Counted from the first letter of the stretch, positions 8,430 to 19,000 are shown. The stretch: DNA of 33,650 nt from CAYGTK01 sp964352775 (GCA_964352775.1 CAYGTK010000012.1:1-33650); one strand, 5' to 3'. Translations and numbers: made by a program. Notes: generated from the sequence alone by a model not told the origin.

Positions 8430-9527
8430 ATGAACTTCCTTAAAACACTTCTAAAATTTGTTGGAGCACTAGTACTTATCTTCTTGCTGTATGTAGTAGG
8501 CAATTTGATATTTGCTACCATTACCGACTATCAGCCTGAAGCAATAACTTCTGTTGCCATTCATAATGGCCAAGGCGATAATATTATCGATAGTACCTTC
8601 AGTTTTTTGACCTGGAATATTGGTTATGCAGGCTTAGGAAGTAAGGAAGATTTCTTTTACGATGGTGGCGAAATGGTGCTCCCTTCAGCAGAACGTATAT
8701 TGAGCAACCTAAAAGGCATCCACAAATTTGTTAAGGATGTAGAGAAGGTGGATTTCCTACTATTACAGGAAGTTGACACTAATTCGAAACGCAGCTACTA
8801 CAAGAACGAACTAAGAACTATAGGAAAACATCTACCAGAACATGAGTTTGCCTATGCAACTAATTATTCTGTAAAATTCAATCCCATTTCAGGGTTAGTT
8901 GCTGGAGCACCATTTCCTGGAATACCTATGAACGCAATGGGTAAACTAGAAGCAGGTATAGCTTCTTATAGCCGTTTCCATAGCGAGGAAGCAACTCGCT
9001 ACCAGTTTCCCGGGAATTACAGCTGGCCTAATCGCATCTATTTTTTAGATAGATGCTTCTTGGTACAGCGGTATAAACTTCAAAATGGTAAAGACTTAGT
9101 GGTGATAAACACGCACAACTCTGCATATGATGATGGTGGGCTGAAACAACAGCAAATGGAGTTTATGAAGGAAAAGCTGCTTGAGGAGTACGAGAAGGGC
9201 AACTATGTTGTCGTTGGTGGCGACTGGAATCAGATACCTCCTGGCTTTGACAATAATCATTTTGTGAAAGGCCGATCAGTAGATGGCGCTTATGATCAAC
9301 TGCCAATAGCTGACGACTACCTACCGGGTTGGACTTGGGCTTATGATGACAGAGTGCCTACTAATAGGAAACTGGCTAAACCTTATGATGCCGAAACTAC
9401 CTTTACTACATTGATCGACTTTTTCTTGGTATCGCCCAATTTGAAAGTGGAAGAGGTGAACGGTGTAGACCTTGACTTTGCTTCTTCTGATCATCAACCC
9501 GTAAAAATGAACGTGAGCATACGGTAG
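8430..9527 (+). CDS. Endonuclease/exonuclease/phosphatase family protein, membrane anchored
   Basis: The protein has 365 residues from the ATG at 8430. I chose that start because the -7 box at 8405-8412 sits inside the extension from 8400, and because MNFLKTLLKFVG begins a normal N-terminal membrane anchor (through about residue 27). The EEP fold signatures are in order: FLTWNIGY, LLLQEVD (the metal-binding Glu), INTHNSAYD, VVGGDWNQ (catalytic Asp and Asn) and the terminal SDHQPV (Asp-His). The family covers nucleases, sphingomyelinases and inositol phosphatases. The anchor implies action outside the cytoplasm. The substrate is undetermined. Confidence 0.85.
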   Translation: MNFLKTLLKFVGALVLIFLLYVVGNLIFATITDYQPEAITSVAIHNGQGDNIIDSTFSFLTWNIGYAGLGSKEDFFYDGGEMVLPSAERILSNLKGIHKFVKDVEKVDFLLLQEVDTNSKRSYYKNELRTIGKHLPEHEFAYATNYSVKFNPISGLVAGAPFPGIPMNAMGKLEAGIASYSRFHSEEATRYQFPGNYSWPNRIYFLDRCFLVQRYKLQNGKDLVVINTHNSAYDDGGLKQQQMEFMKEKLLEEYEKGNYVVVGGDWNQIPPGFDNNHFVKGRSVDGAYDQLPIADDYLPGWTWAYDDRVPTNRKLAKPYDAETTFTTLIDFFLVSPNLKVEEVNGVDLDFASSDHQPVKMNVSIR

Positions 9528-9547
9528 GAAACCACTATTTTCGCCCC

Positions 9548-10777
9548 ATGATAAATGCGAGAGTTTCATCAGAAGTAGGTCCGCTTAAGCGGGTTATCGT
9601 TCATCGCCCAGATGATGGCATTGAGATGGTTACCCCAAAACTAGCCGAGACCTTTTTATACGACGATATTGTATTTCTTCCGCGAATGCGAGAAGAACAT
9701 GATCTGTTCACCGAAGTGCTAGGAGCATTTTTAGGCGATGAGGTGTATGATACACAAGAGCTGTTACTAGAGGTGCTTACAAACAGTGCGGAAGCTACAG
9801 AGAAGCTGTTGGACTACGTTATAGAAGACGAAGAATGTGACGATGCTACCCAAAAGGTACTGAAAGACATGAACGTTACCGACTTAGTATACACCCTATT
9901 CACAGGCATTAACAGAAAGACGGGTAAACTGATATTTAACCCGCTTCCAAATTATGTATTTACTAGAGACATAGGAGTGGTGATTAACGATCACATTCTA
10001 GTTTGCCAAGCATCGCGTGAAGCGCGTACTCGGGAAAATATTCTTACCCGCTGTATTGTATACTATCATCCGTTATTTAAAGAAATGGCGCAGTATGATC
10101 GAATACTAGACTTGACTAAAGAAGCGGAAAACATTACCCTAGAGGGAGGTGATGTAATGGTGATAGACAAACACACACTTTTTATTGGTTGCAGTGAGCG
10201 TACTACAAGTGAGGCTATTGAACTACTTACTGGGCGCCTTTTTGATAAGGGAATTGTGAAGCGTGTAGTGAAGATAGATATACCTAATGAGCGAGCGAGC
10301 ATGCATATCGATACCTTGTTCACGCAGATAAGTGAGCGAGAAATGGTAGTGTTCGAACCTTTCTTACTAAAACCTGGCCGTTCTACTTTTACGGTATATG
10401 AAGGCTCGTTATCTAAGACCAATGAGTTCCAAACTTTGGATGCACTAATGAAGCACCTAGGTAAGGATATGAAGTTCATTAAATGCGGAAACGGTATAAA
10501 CCCTTACGATGAGCGCGAACAATGGACGGATGGCTGCAACCTAGTAGCTGTAAAAGATGGTGTAGCTATTGCCTATGGGCGTAACGAGCACACATCGATA
10601 GCACTGGAAAATGCTGGATATAATGTGGTAGATGCGGAGACCTTTATGCTTGCTTATGACAATAATATTCTTGACCCAGATGCGGTGGAGAAAATGATCA
10701 TCAGTATTCCTGCTACGGAATTATCAAGAGCAAGAGGGGGGCCACATTGTATGACCATGCCTGTACTAAGGGGCTAG
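9548..10777 (+). CDS. Arginine deiminase
   Basis: This 409-residue enzyme of the guanidino-group modifying superfamily is predicted to hydrolyse arginine to citrulline and ammonia. Signatures are EVGPLKRVIVHRP (9-21), NPLPNYVFTRD (131-141), EGGDVM (199-204), the catalytic histidine region ERASMHIDTLFT (H253) and the nucleophile in RGGPHCMTMP (C401). Length matches bacterial ArcA (about 405-415). No ornithine carbamoyltransferase, carbamate kinase or ArcD antiporter gene is nearby, so it is an orphan rather than part of an arc operon. A near-match -7 box TATTTTCG (9536-9543) ends 4 nt before the ATG. The gene converges on the M1 peptidase gene, 6 nt away. A related amidinotransferase activity cannot be excluded. 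Confidence 0.85.
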   Translation: MINARVSSEVGPLKRVIVHRPDDGIEMVTPKLAETFLYDDIVFLPRMREEHDLFTEVLGAFLGDEVYDTQELLLEVLTNSAEATEKLLDYVIEDEECDDATQKVLKDMNVTDLVYTLFTGINRKTGKLIFNPLPNYVFTRDIGVVINDHILVCQASREARTRENILTRCIVYYHPLFKEMAQYDRILDLTKEAENITLEGGDVMVIDKHTLFIGCSERTTSEAIELLTGRLFDKGIVKRVVKIDIPNERASMHIDTLFTQISEREMVVFEPFLLKPGRSTFTVYEGSLSKTNEFQTLDALMKHLGKDMKFIKCGNGINPYDEREQWTDGCNLVAVKDGVAIAYGRNEHTSIALENAGYNVVDAETFMLAYDNNILDPDAVEKMIISIPATELSRARGGPHCMTMPVLRG

Positions 10778-10783
10778 GCTAGC

Positions 10784-13381
10784 TTACTCGATCTTAGCAT
10801 ATCTTTTAAGCACCTTATCATCTGTTTCTTGTGCTTTAATGTCGTTGATGATGACCATCAATTCATCTATCATTTCATCGTATTCACTTACCTCTAATGC
10901 AGTAGAGCCATCTTGAATACGCATAGCATCCTTTTTCTTAGCTCGGTAGTGGGTAACTACAGCATAAATAGCCTTTGTAGCCTCTGAACGATTATACCAA
11001 GGCGCTGAATAGTACGCGATATTCTTAATTTCATTAGCTGCTTTTATGATCAGCTCTGGCTCTTGGTTAGTTAGGTATGCGCCGTAATCACTTAGCAAAC
11101 CGTATAGTGTATAGGCGTATGTAGTGTACAATTTCTCTTCAAAGAAAGAATGATGCTTCGCTTGGCCAATTTCAGCGTAAACTGTGGCTACGGCACCAAT
11201 TAAAGATGCACTCTTCTCTTTCTGTAGACCTTCTGCTAGCGTCAAGGCACGCTTTTCATCTATATCCAAAATTGCTTTTAACGCTAAAGACATAACTACA
11301 TACGAGGTATCATTCATCTTAGCTTCAAACAAAGGCAGCAGATCATTCTTCTCCAGCTGGGCCAATTCATAAGTTGAAGCCGAACGCACTCGTGCATGTG
11401 GGTCGTTCAATACTAGGTCTTTTAACCCAGCTATCACCTCCTCTCCTCTTTCTTTATGTTCTTTATCAATATTCAAGGCGGCTACTCTTCTCAATTTCCA
11501 GAAAGGATCTTTTAATGCTGTTAAGTAGGTAGCTATTGCCGCTTCTTCTTTACCTTGCTTTCCCATCAAGCTGTTCAATGCTTCGAATTTCTCTCGATAC
11601 GATTTCCCTATTTCATAAAGCATAGCACGCTCAGCAGGTGTTTTGTTATCGCTTACTTGAACTGGCATTAGCCTATCTGGCTCTACACTTACCTGCAACA
11701 CGTTAGGGTCTGCATCAAACTCGAAGGTTTGCATATCGCTCTCCAGCAAAACCTTCTCATCGTAGCTCCCTCCTTTTGTATAAAAACGAATGGTAAGTGG
11801 TAAGGTAAAGGTTGGGGCAACCTCTCTATTCTGGATCTGTTCAACTGAAACCAAGAAGTTACCATTGGTGGTATCAGCGCCATATTCCACATTCAAACGT
11901 GGGTGGCCTGCTGCAAAAAACCATTGATTGAAAAACCAGTTAAGGTCTTCCCCACTCGCTTTTTCAAAAGACAGACGTAATTGATGAGCTTCTACCGCAG
12001 AGTATTGATTGTCTACCAAATAAAAACGCAGTCCCTCAAAGAAAGCTTCATCACCTAAGTAGTCGCGCAAATGATGCAATATCAATCCACCCTTATTGTA
12101 GCTGTGCGCATCAAACATGTCTTCCTTATCAGCATATTCAAAACGGATCAAGTCTACCTTTTTTACTTTCGATTCTCTCAAATAACCTTCCCACTCTGTG
12201 CGGCGATGTTGCTCCGCTTCTTCTTTACCATACTTGTATTCTATCCACAAGTACTCTCCGTAATTAGCGAAAGACTCATTCAATGGTAAATTTGACCACG
12301 ACTCGCAAGTAACAAGATCGCCAAACCACTGGTGAAACAACTCATGTGCAACTATCGACTCATAGTTTCGGTCCATCAGTTCCCGCTCCGTGCGTTGCAC
12401 TTGCTCCATGTAAAGAGATGCAGATGTATTCTCCATAGCCCCTGAAACATAGTCGCGTACAACTACTTGGTGATATTTCTCCCAAGGGTAATCCACTCCT
12501 AAGACGTTGCTGAAAAACTCTAACATCTCTGGTGTATTCCCAAAAATGGCATCTGCATGCTCTTTATATTCTTCCTCTACATAGTAGTTCACTTCAATGT
12601 CTCTCCAGCTATCCTTTACTACAGCAAATTCACCTATGGCCATCATGAACAAATATGGCGTATGATTCAATTTTTGCACCCAGCGGTCGGTACGTGTTCC
12701 ATTAGCATTCTCTGTACTGCTAACCATTAAACCGTTTGATAGTGTACTGTACTTTTTATCTACAGTTATCGAGAGATCTTGCGTGGTACGCTCATTCGGA
12801 CTATCAATAGTTGGGAACCAACAGCTTGAAGCTTCTGTCTCGCCTTGTGTCCATATTTGGCGCGGCTTATTCTTGTCTTTACCCAATGGATTAATGAAAT
12901 AAAGGCCCTTATCAGAAGTTATCGCCTTGCTACCTCCCTCATTCAATTCATTGGGGCGGGCGGTGTACGAAATGAATACATTGAACGTATCATTACGCGT
13001 ATACTCCTTATCTAAGTTGATGGAGATCTTCAATGAATCGTAGGTATAACTCAAGGCTACAGTATCAGTAGCACCAAGCATTTCAATTTTGTTAATGGTG
13101 AAACCCTTTGCATCCAGCACCAATAGATCATCCGCGTAGAAGTAGGGTTTTAAGGTTAAAACGGCCTTACCTAGTAGATGCTGTTTTTGCCAATCGAACT
13201 TCACATGAAGTTCAGTATGTAGAAGGTCAAAATATCTAGTGTTGGACCCGCGATACTCATCTTCATAAGAATAGACCTCCACAGGGTCTAAGTTTACGGT
13301 GATGGTAGAACTGTCTTTAGCTGTTTTACAAGCGGACAAGAAGAAAACAACGAGCACGAAAGAAAGTAGGCGAACCTGCAT
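10784..13381 (-). CDS. M1 family aminopeptidase lipoprotein
   Basis: The protein has 865 residues from the ATG at 13379-13381. A TTG seven codons upstream (13402) also opens the frame, but it overlaps the -7 promoter box, so the ATG is preferred. The N-terminus MQVRLLSFVL...LSAC is a lipoprotein signal with C18 lipidated. Gluzincin motifs are GAMEN (314-318), HELFHQW (HExxH at 346-350) and NESFANY (third zinc ligand E369). About residues 590-800 contain HEAT-like repeats (DPHARVRSASTYELAQL and neighbours), as in ERAP/LTA4H-type C-terminal domains. It should trim N-terminal residues from peptides at the envelope. Divergent from the biotinyl protein gene. Confidence 0.92.
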   Translation of the reverse strand: MQVRLLSFVLVVFFLSACKTAKDSSTITVNLDPVEVYSYEDEYRGSNTRYFDLLHTELHVKFDWQKQHLLGKAVLTLKPYFYADDLLVLDAKGFTINKIEMLGATDTVALSYTYDSLKISINLDKEYTRNDTFNVFISYTARPNELNEGGSKAITSDKGLYFINPLGKDKNKPRQIWTQGETEASSCWFPTIDSPNERTTQDLSITVDKKYSTLSNGLMVSSTENANGTRTDRWVQKLNHTPYLFMMAIGEFAVVKDSWRDIEVNYYVEEEYKEHADAIFGNTPEMLEFFSNVLGVDYPWEKYHQVVVRDYVSGAMENTSASLYMEQVQRTERELMDRNYESIVAHELFHQWFGDLVTCESWSNLPLNESFANYGEYLWIEYKYGKEEAEQHRRTEWEGYLRESKVKKVDLIRFEYADKEDMFDAHSYNKGGLILHHLRDYLGDEAFFEGLRFYLVDNQYSAVEAHQLRLSFEKASGEDLNWFFNQWFFAAGHPRLNVEYGADTTNGNFLVSVEQIQNREVAPTFTLPLTIRFYTKGGSYDEKVLLESDMQTFEFDADPNVLQVSVEPDRLMPVQVSDNKTPAERAMLYEIGKSYREKFEALNSLMGKQGKEEAAIATYLTALKDPFWKLRRVAALNIDKEHKERGEEVIAGLKDLVLNDPHARVRSASTYELAQLEKNDLLPLFEAKMNDTSYVVMSLALKAILDIDEKRALTLAEGLQKEKSASLIGAVATVYAEIGQAKHHSFFEEKLYTTYAYTLYGLLSDYGAYLTNQEPELIIKAANEIKNIAYYSAPWYNRSEATKAIYAVVTHYRAKKKDAMRIQDGSTALEVSEYDEMIDELMVIINDIKAQETDDKVLKRYAKIE

Positions 13382-13399
13382 AGTTTTAATTTTGAACGG

Positions 13400-13407
13400 C
13401 AAAAATA
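13400..13407 (-). promoter_or_regulatory. Bacteroidota -7 promoter element (TATTTTTG on minus strand), decides a start
   Basis: This perfect TAnnTTTG on the minus strand lies 18 nt upstream of the ATG at 13381. It overlaps the alternative TTG start at 13400-13402 of the M1 peptidase, which argues against that TTG. Confidence 0.6.
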
Positions 13408-13491
13408 ACGCTTATGCTAACAACCCGTAGGCGTAACGGTTGAGCTAAGCGACAGAAAGCAGACATTATTCGGCTAAAAAGGGGTATTGCT

Positions 13492-13499
13492 TACATTTG
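13492..13499 (+). promoter_or_regulatory. Bacteroidota -7 promoter element (TACATTTG)
   Basis: This perfect TAnnTTTG lies 19 nt upstream of the biotinyl carrier gene. With the box at 13400-13407 it forms a divergent promoter region between the M1 peptidase and carrier genes. Confidence 0.6.
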
Positions 13500-13518
13500 C
13501 GGGATAAATTCAACGAAA

Positions 13519-14025
13519 ATGGCACAGTTTCAAGCAAAAGTTAATAACGGCGAGCAACTTCATTTTGAAGAGCAGAACGGCAAACTGTTAATGAACGGCG
13601 AAGAGCAAACACCAGACATAAGTGTAGATGCTAGCGGCCGAATGCATGTACTTTGGAACGATAAGTCGTACAACTGCGAATTGGTAGCAACTGATGCCAC
13701 TAAGAAGGAATTTGCCATTCGCATAAACGGAAATGACTATACTGTAGAAATGAAAGATCAGTATGATCTTTTATTAGAGAAGCTAGGCATGAGCAACTTG
13801 ACCGAGCAGAAAGTAGCCGACATTAAAGCACCAATGCCAGGCCTAGTATTATCCATTAAAGTAAAACCTGGCCAAGAGATACAAAAGGGCGATGCTGTTT
13901 TAATATTGGAAGCCATGAAAATGGAAAACGTGCTCAAAGCATCAGGTGAAGGCATTGTAAAAGCTATAAAAGTGAACCAAGGCGATGCCGTAGAGAAAGG
14001 GCAGATAATGGTAACCTTGGAATAA
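13519..14025 (+). CDS. Biotin carboxyl carrier protein of an acyl-CoA carboxylase
   Basis: This 168-residue protein has a C-terminal biotinyl/lipoyl domain (about 98-168) with the biotinylation motif EAMKMEN at 131-137, the modified lysine being K134. IKAPMPGLVLSI at 102-113 marks the start of the domain. The N-terminal 90 residues resemble the beta-rich linker domain found in free-standing carriers of Bacteroidota propionyl/methylmalonyl-CoA carboxylases. It would shuttle carboxyl groups between biotin carboxylase and carboxyltransferase subunits. Neither partner gene is adjacent; it is monocistronic and converges on the TPR gene with 2 nt between stops. Which carboxylase it serves cannot be read from the context. 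Confidence 0.88.
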   Translation: MAQFQAKVNNGEQLHFEEQNGKLLMNGEEQTPDISVDASGRMHVLWNDKSYNCELVATDATKKEFAIRINGNDYTVEMKDQYDLLLEKLGMSNLTEQKVADIKAPMPGLVLSIKVKPGQEIQKGDAVLILEAMKMENVLKASGEGIVKAIKVNQGDAVEKGQIMVTLE

Positions 14026-14027
14026 AC

Positions 14028-15878
14028 TTAGCGCATAGTAGCTAGGCGGTTACGGTAATCTTGTGCTTTAGCAGTATTACCCAAACTCTCATAAGCCTTT
14101 GCAGCATTTGATAGCACATTGGGGTTCAGCCCAATATTCAAGGACCTATCGTAGTAAGTTACTGCCTTTTGCAGGTCTCCCTGGTTGTGATAAATAGCCC
14201 CTATGTTCCCTAGTGCATCCGCATTGTTAGGTTGCAATTGAGCGGCCTTTTCAAAATAGGTGATAGCTTGATCGTACTGCTGTTGTTGGAAATAGATAAC
14301 CCCAGCATTATTCCAGGCATTAGCAAAACCTGGACCGTGTTCCGTTGCTTTTAAAAATGCTTTTAACGCAGGGCCTGCTTGCCCCAAACCATTGTAGCAC
14401 ACCCCCATGTTATACCAAGCGTCGCTATTAGAAGGTAATATCTCTACAGCCCTTTGTAATGGCTTTATCCCTTTCTGAAAATTCTCCGCTCTAACTTGTG
14501 GGTCTGGGCTGTTTTCTGCAATATTCAAGAAATTTGCTCCTAACGATGAGTGTGCCCTTGTACTGTTAGGTGCAGACTCTACATCGGCAGCAAAAAGAGT
14601 GGAATTGTTCTGCCAGTCTACATTTCTATCCATCGTTTTAAATCCAAACAGGACTAGTACAACAGCAAATATTCCTAGAAACACTTTCTGCTTTTGAATG
14701 TCTATAGTCAGGTCAACTTTTAATAAGGCGGCTACAGCGATGGGTAGCGCTATCACAAAACCAACAGAAGGTGTGAACAGAAAGCGTTCGCCTAATACAG
14801 CACCTATTAGTGTAACTATGTTGGCCACCACACTCATAGTAATGAAAAAATAGAGTATACCGAACCCGATGTAGCCCTTCTTTTTAAGCACATCAAAAAT
14901 GGCGAAAACAATAAGCCCAGCGAAAACAACCACTACCAGCAAAAAACGCCAATCTCCGATAGAGGCTAATGGTATTTGGTTGAACGAATAATCGAAAGAT
15001 AATGGGTGCGGGAAAAATAACAAGCCCAAGTACTTACCGAAAATAACAATAGCCGAAGTCAACCTTACTATTGGGTCATCTGTAGCTGCAAGGGCATTGT
15101 TCAATATGGTCATCTCCTCATCAATTACAATAGAGTCAAGTATAGAAGAGCGTATTATCATATACAGCACTAATACCCCAGCATATGGGGCAGTATAGGT
15201 CAATATCTTCTTTACACCAAGCGGTTTGTAAAAAACATACAGCATTAAAGGCACTACCGCTAAAAAAGTAACGGCCATTTCTTTACTGAGCAATGCGCCA
15301 AAGAAAGCCAGTAGGCTAAATGCAAAATGCTTCGTTTTTACTGTATTAGCAGCAAACAGCGTTAACTGCCATAAACTGATGATAATGAACAGAAAGTGCA
15401 TAATATCATCGCGCCCCTTAATATTGGCTACTGCTTCTGTATGTATTGGGTGCGCCATAAATAGTAGCGTCATCAATAGCGGTACCGAGAAATGATACTG
15501 CTTGAATAATTGCTTCAGCAGCGCAAATAAAATAGACCCACAAAGTATGTAGAAAAGGATGTTGAGTAAATGCCCAACAAATGGCTCATTGCCAAATATA
15601 GCGTGCTCTACAGCAAAGATGATAGTTACTATGGGGCGGTAAGATTGGGTGTTCTTTCCATTGAAACCATATAAAAAGCCGTGGGAAATAATGTCGTCAA
15701 TACCAGCAAAGCCTTCTTGTACGAAGCTATTCTTTAGAAATACTACGTCATCATCTAGTGCGTATTCATGCCCCAAAGTATTGGCATACAATCCTAAGCC
15801 CAATATGGCTATCAATACATAGGGTGCAAAGGCGATTTTGCCTGTATTCTCTACCTTCTTTTTCCGTTTAGCTGACAC
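14028..15878 (-). CDS. Polytopic GT-C-like membrane protein with C-terminal TPR repeats
   Basis: The protein has 616 residues and starts with GTG. After a short basic tail come about ten hydrophobic segments (roughly 17 to 410). The first loop carries LYANTLGHEYALDDD (acidic triad at 42-44), the arrangement found in GT-C glycosyltransferases such as the TMTC/O-mannosyltransferase group. A HPIHTEAVANIKGRDD loop also fits that group. From about 460 there are at least four TPR units (SDAWYNMGVCYNGLGQ, ANAWNNAGVIYFQQQQ, ADALGNIGAIYHNQGD, PNVLSNAAKAYESLGN). A lipid-linked sugar donor and protein acceptors in the periplasm are inferred from the family. Divergent from the giant adhesin gene, 184 bp apart. 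Confidence 0.75.
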   Translation of the reverse strand: MSAKRKKKVENTGKIAFAPYVLIAILGLGLYANTLGHEYALDDDVVFLKNSFVQEGFAGIDDIISHGFLYGFNGKNTQSYRPIVTIIFAVEHAIFGNEPFVGHLLNILFYILCGSILFALLKQLFKQYHFSVPLLMTLLFMAHPIHTEAVANIKGRDDIMHFLFIIISLWQLTLFAANTVKTKHFAFSLLAFFGALLSKEMAVTFLAVVPLMLYVFYKPLGVKKILTYTAPYAGVLVLYMIIRSSILDSIVIDEEMTILNNALAATDDPIVRLTSAIVIFGKYLGLLFFPHPLSFDYSFNQIPLASIGDWRFLLVVVVFAGLIVFAIFDVLKKKGYIGFGILYFFITMSVVANIVTLIGAVLGERFLFTPSVGFVIALPIAVAALLKVDLTIDIQKQKVFLGIFAVVLVLFGFKTMDRNVDWQNNSTLFAADVESAPNSTRAHSSLGANFLNIAENSPDPQVRAENFQKGIKPLQRAVEILPSNSDAWYNMGVCYNGLGQAGPALKAFLKATEHGPGFANAWNNAGVIYFQQQQYDQAITYFEKAAQLQPNNADALGNIGAIYHNQGDLQKAVTYYDRSLNIGLNPNVLSNAAKAYESLGNTAKAQDYRNRLATMR

Positions 15879-16006
15879 GCTGGAAAATTACGTAATTGTA
15901 AACTTCTACTGATATAGAACACGGTATTTTCGCCTAAGTATACCTAACGACCTCTTAAATCGGGCTTTACGGTGTATTCATATGTCCCAAAACCAGCTTT
16001 CTTCCC

Positions 16007-16038
16007 TTGAAAATATTATTTTTACAAGTCTATTTTAA
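16007..16038 (+). promoter_or_regulatory. Possible promoter of the giant adhesin gene
   Basis: TTG at 16007-16009 and TATTTTAA at 16031-16038 (one or two changes from TAnnTTTG) are 21 nt apart, close to the Bacteroidota -33/-7 spacing. They lie 24 nt upstream of the ATG. This is a weak match and the only candidate seen in the 184-bp divergent gap. Confidence 0.35.
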
Positions 16039-16062
16039 CCAAGGACCAAACAACACAGCCTT

Positions 16063-19000
16063 ATGCAGTTATATCCATGTTCTAATGTAGTGCGTACGTT
16101 CTTCAGTATTGTGGTGCTAAGTATTTTCACTTACACTTCAGCCCAAGCGCAAAATTGTACTGGAGTAAACCTACAGAACTCACTAAGCTTTAGTGGGTGC
16201 GATACCGATGCCACTACGAACAATATTAACAAAGGAGACTACCAGCTATTTAATTTAGTTAGTACAGCCGAGTATGCCTTTAGCACCGATGGTGCAACTG
16301 GAAACACAGCATTAACTGGTCGCCAGAACAATGGTATCGGCCTTGCAGTATTTACCCAAGACGCTAATAACGCTGGTGGAGATGACGAGAGTTTGACCTA
16401 CACCTCCGCATTCACTGGTCCGTTAGCAGTTATTGTTACCGAGAGTGTATGTGGATGGACAGCGAACTCAGCATTGTTGACTTACCGTCAATCTAAAANN
16501 NNNNNNNNCGACGGCTATTCTCGCAACTTAACAGTTAGCGGTGCTGTTACTGGCGGTACATGGAGTGTTACTTCAGGTCCGGGTTCTGTGCTAGGTAATG
16601 TTTACTCTGCCAATGGCGGACAAGGAACTGCTACCGTTACTTACACACTGGGTAATTGCTCAGAAGACTTCACCTTTGATGTTGTAGGCGCAGGTACCCC
16701 TTCAATTACGGGGTCTACCAACGTTTCTTGTTTTGGCGGAACTGATGGTTCAATGACAGCTTCCGTAACAGGTGGCTCTGCTCCTTATACTTATCAATGG
16801 AGCAACGGACAAGCTACTATTGGTGTAGCAACTACAACTAATACCGTAACTGGCTTAGCAGCGGGTACATATACCGTAACGGTTACCGACCTTTGTGGCA
16901 ACCAAATAGCTTCTTCTACTTTAACACAACCACTAAGTGCGGTAAGTGCATCTATTTCAGCTCAAACTAATGAAAGCTGCAGCGGATCTGCCGATGGAAC
17001 GGCAACTGCATCTGGAGCTGGAGGTACTGGAGCATATACTTACGCATGGAGCACTGGGGGAACAGCTTCAATGGAAACTAGCCTTGCCTCTGGAACCTAT
17101 ACCGTTACTGTTACTGATGCTAACGGATGTACAGGAACAACCTCTGCTACTATTACTTCACCTTCTTTCCTAATACCAGTAGCTAGCTCTACAGCGTCTA
17201 CTTGTGCGGGAGTTGATGACGGAACAGCAACTGCCATGGCTTTTGGCGGAACTACACCTTATACATTCTCTTGGAGTAATGGTGCTACTACAGCAACAGC
17301 AACAGGATTAGTAGCTGGCTCGTACACCGTAACCGTTACGGATAATGGTGGATGTACGGCAAGTGCTATCGCTAACGTTACTAATACTTCTAACCTACAA
17401 GTTATTGTAGCTGGAACTACCGATGCATCATGTAATGGAGTAGCAGATGGAACAGCTATAGTAGCTGGAGTTGGTGGTGGATCACCATACACTTACTTGT
17501 GGAGTACTGGCGCAACTACAACATCGGTTTCTAGCTTGGCTGCTGGTACTTATACGGTAACTGTTAATGATGCTATTGGCTGTACACCAGCTGTAGCAAG
17601 CATCACTATTTCAGAGCCTACTGCTTTAACAACATCAATTAGTAGTTCAACCAATGCATCTTGTAATGGTGCTGCTGATGGTTCAGCTACAGCTAGCCCA
17701 GCGGGTGGAACAATGGCTTACACTTACGCATGGAGTAACGGACAAACCACAGCAATGGCTACTGGCCTTGCGGCAGGTACTTACACCGTTTCTACTACAG
17801 ATGCTAATGGTTGTGGACCAGCTACTGCTTCAGTTACTATTACTGAGCCTACTGCTATCATGGTAAGTGTTGATTCTACTTTAGATATTAATGCTAACTG
17901 TGCAGGAAGCAATAATGGTGCTGTTTATATTACATCTTCGGGTGGCGCAACCCCATATACTTATGCTTGGAGTTCTGGTTCTACTAATCAAGATCTTTCT
18001 GGCGTTATGGCAGGTACTTATACCGTTACCGTTTCTGATGCTAATGGCTGTACTCAAACTGCTTCTGGAACTGTTGCTGTTTCAGCACCTGGTGCCGGAG
18101 TTGTACCATGTTTCTTTATTGTAGATGTAACTACTAATGGTGGATCGGACGGGGCCATCACAATGACTCCAACAGGAGGAACATCTCCTTATACTTATTT
18201 ATGGAGTACTAGTGCAACCAGTAAAGACCTAGCTAGCTTAGCTGCTGGATCTTATACCGTAACTGTAACAGACAACTTCGGCGCTACAGGTGTAGGTACT
18301 GCAATAGTTGCACAACCAGCAGCAGCAACTACAGCCTCCATAACTTTAGATAACGATGTAAGCTGCTTCAGCGGTGCCGATGGTAGCCTTACCGCAGTAC
18401 CTGGTGGTGGAACATTACCTTACACTTATGCTTGGAGTAATGGTGCAACTTCAATAACTGCAAGCAGCTTGAGTGTAGGCACCTATACAGTAACTATTAC
18501 TGATAACGCTGGGGCAACAGCAACAGCTTCGACATTTTTAGCAGAACCAGCAGCGGCTCTAGCTGGGTTGCTAGGTGGTGTAACTGATGTAACTTGTAAT
18601 GGCGGAAGTGACGGTGCAATTGCAATAACCACAGTAGGAGGCACTCCTCCATATACTTATGCTTGGAGCAACGGAGCTACTTCTGAAGACCTATTAGGTG
18701 TAGTTGCCGGTACTTATACATTAAGTGTTACTGATGCCAATTCTTGTGGCCCTGATGTGAACAGCTATACTATTTCTGAACCTAGCGCAGTTGCTGCAAC
18801 AATTGATCTAGTAACAGATGTAAGCTGTACCAGCCTAATGGATGGTGCTATAGATATTACCGCCACTGGCGGAACTGGAGCATACACTTATGCATGGAGC
18901 AATGGTGCTACTACGGGAGATATTTCTGGCTTAGTGGCCAATACTTACACGGTAACTGTTACTGATGCAAACGGATGTACTGAAACAGCTTCTGCAACGG

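Noticed and set aside
13382..13402. Seven-codon TTG-initiated extension of the M1 peptidase
   Set aside because: The TTG overlaps a perfect -7 box, and the ATG at 13381 gives a standard lipoprotein signal.
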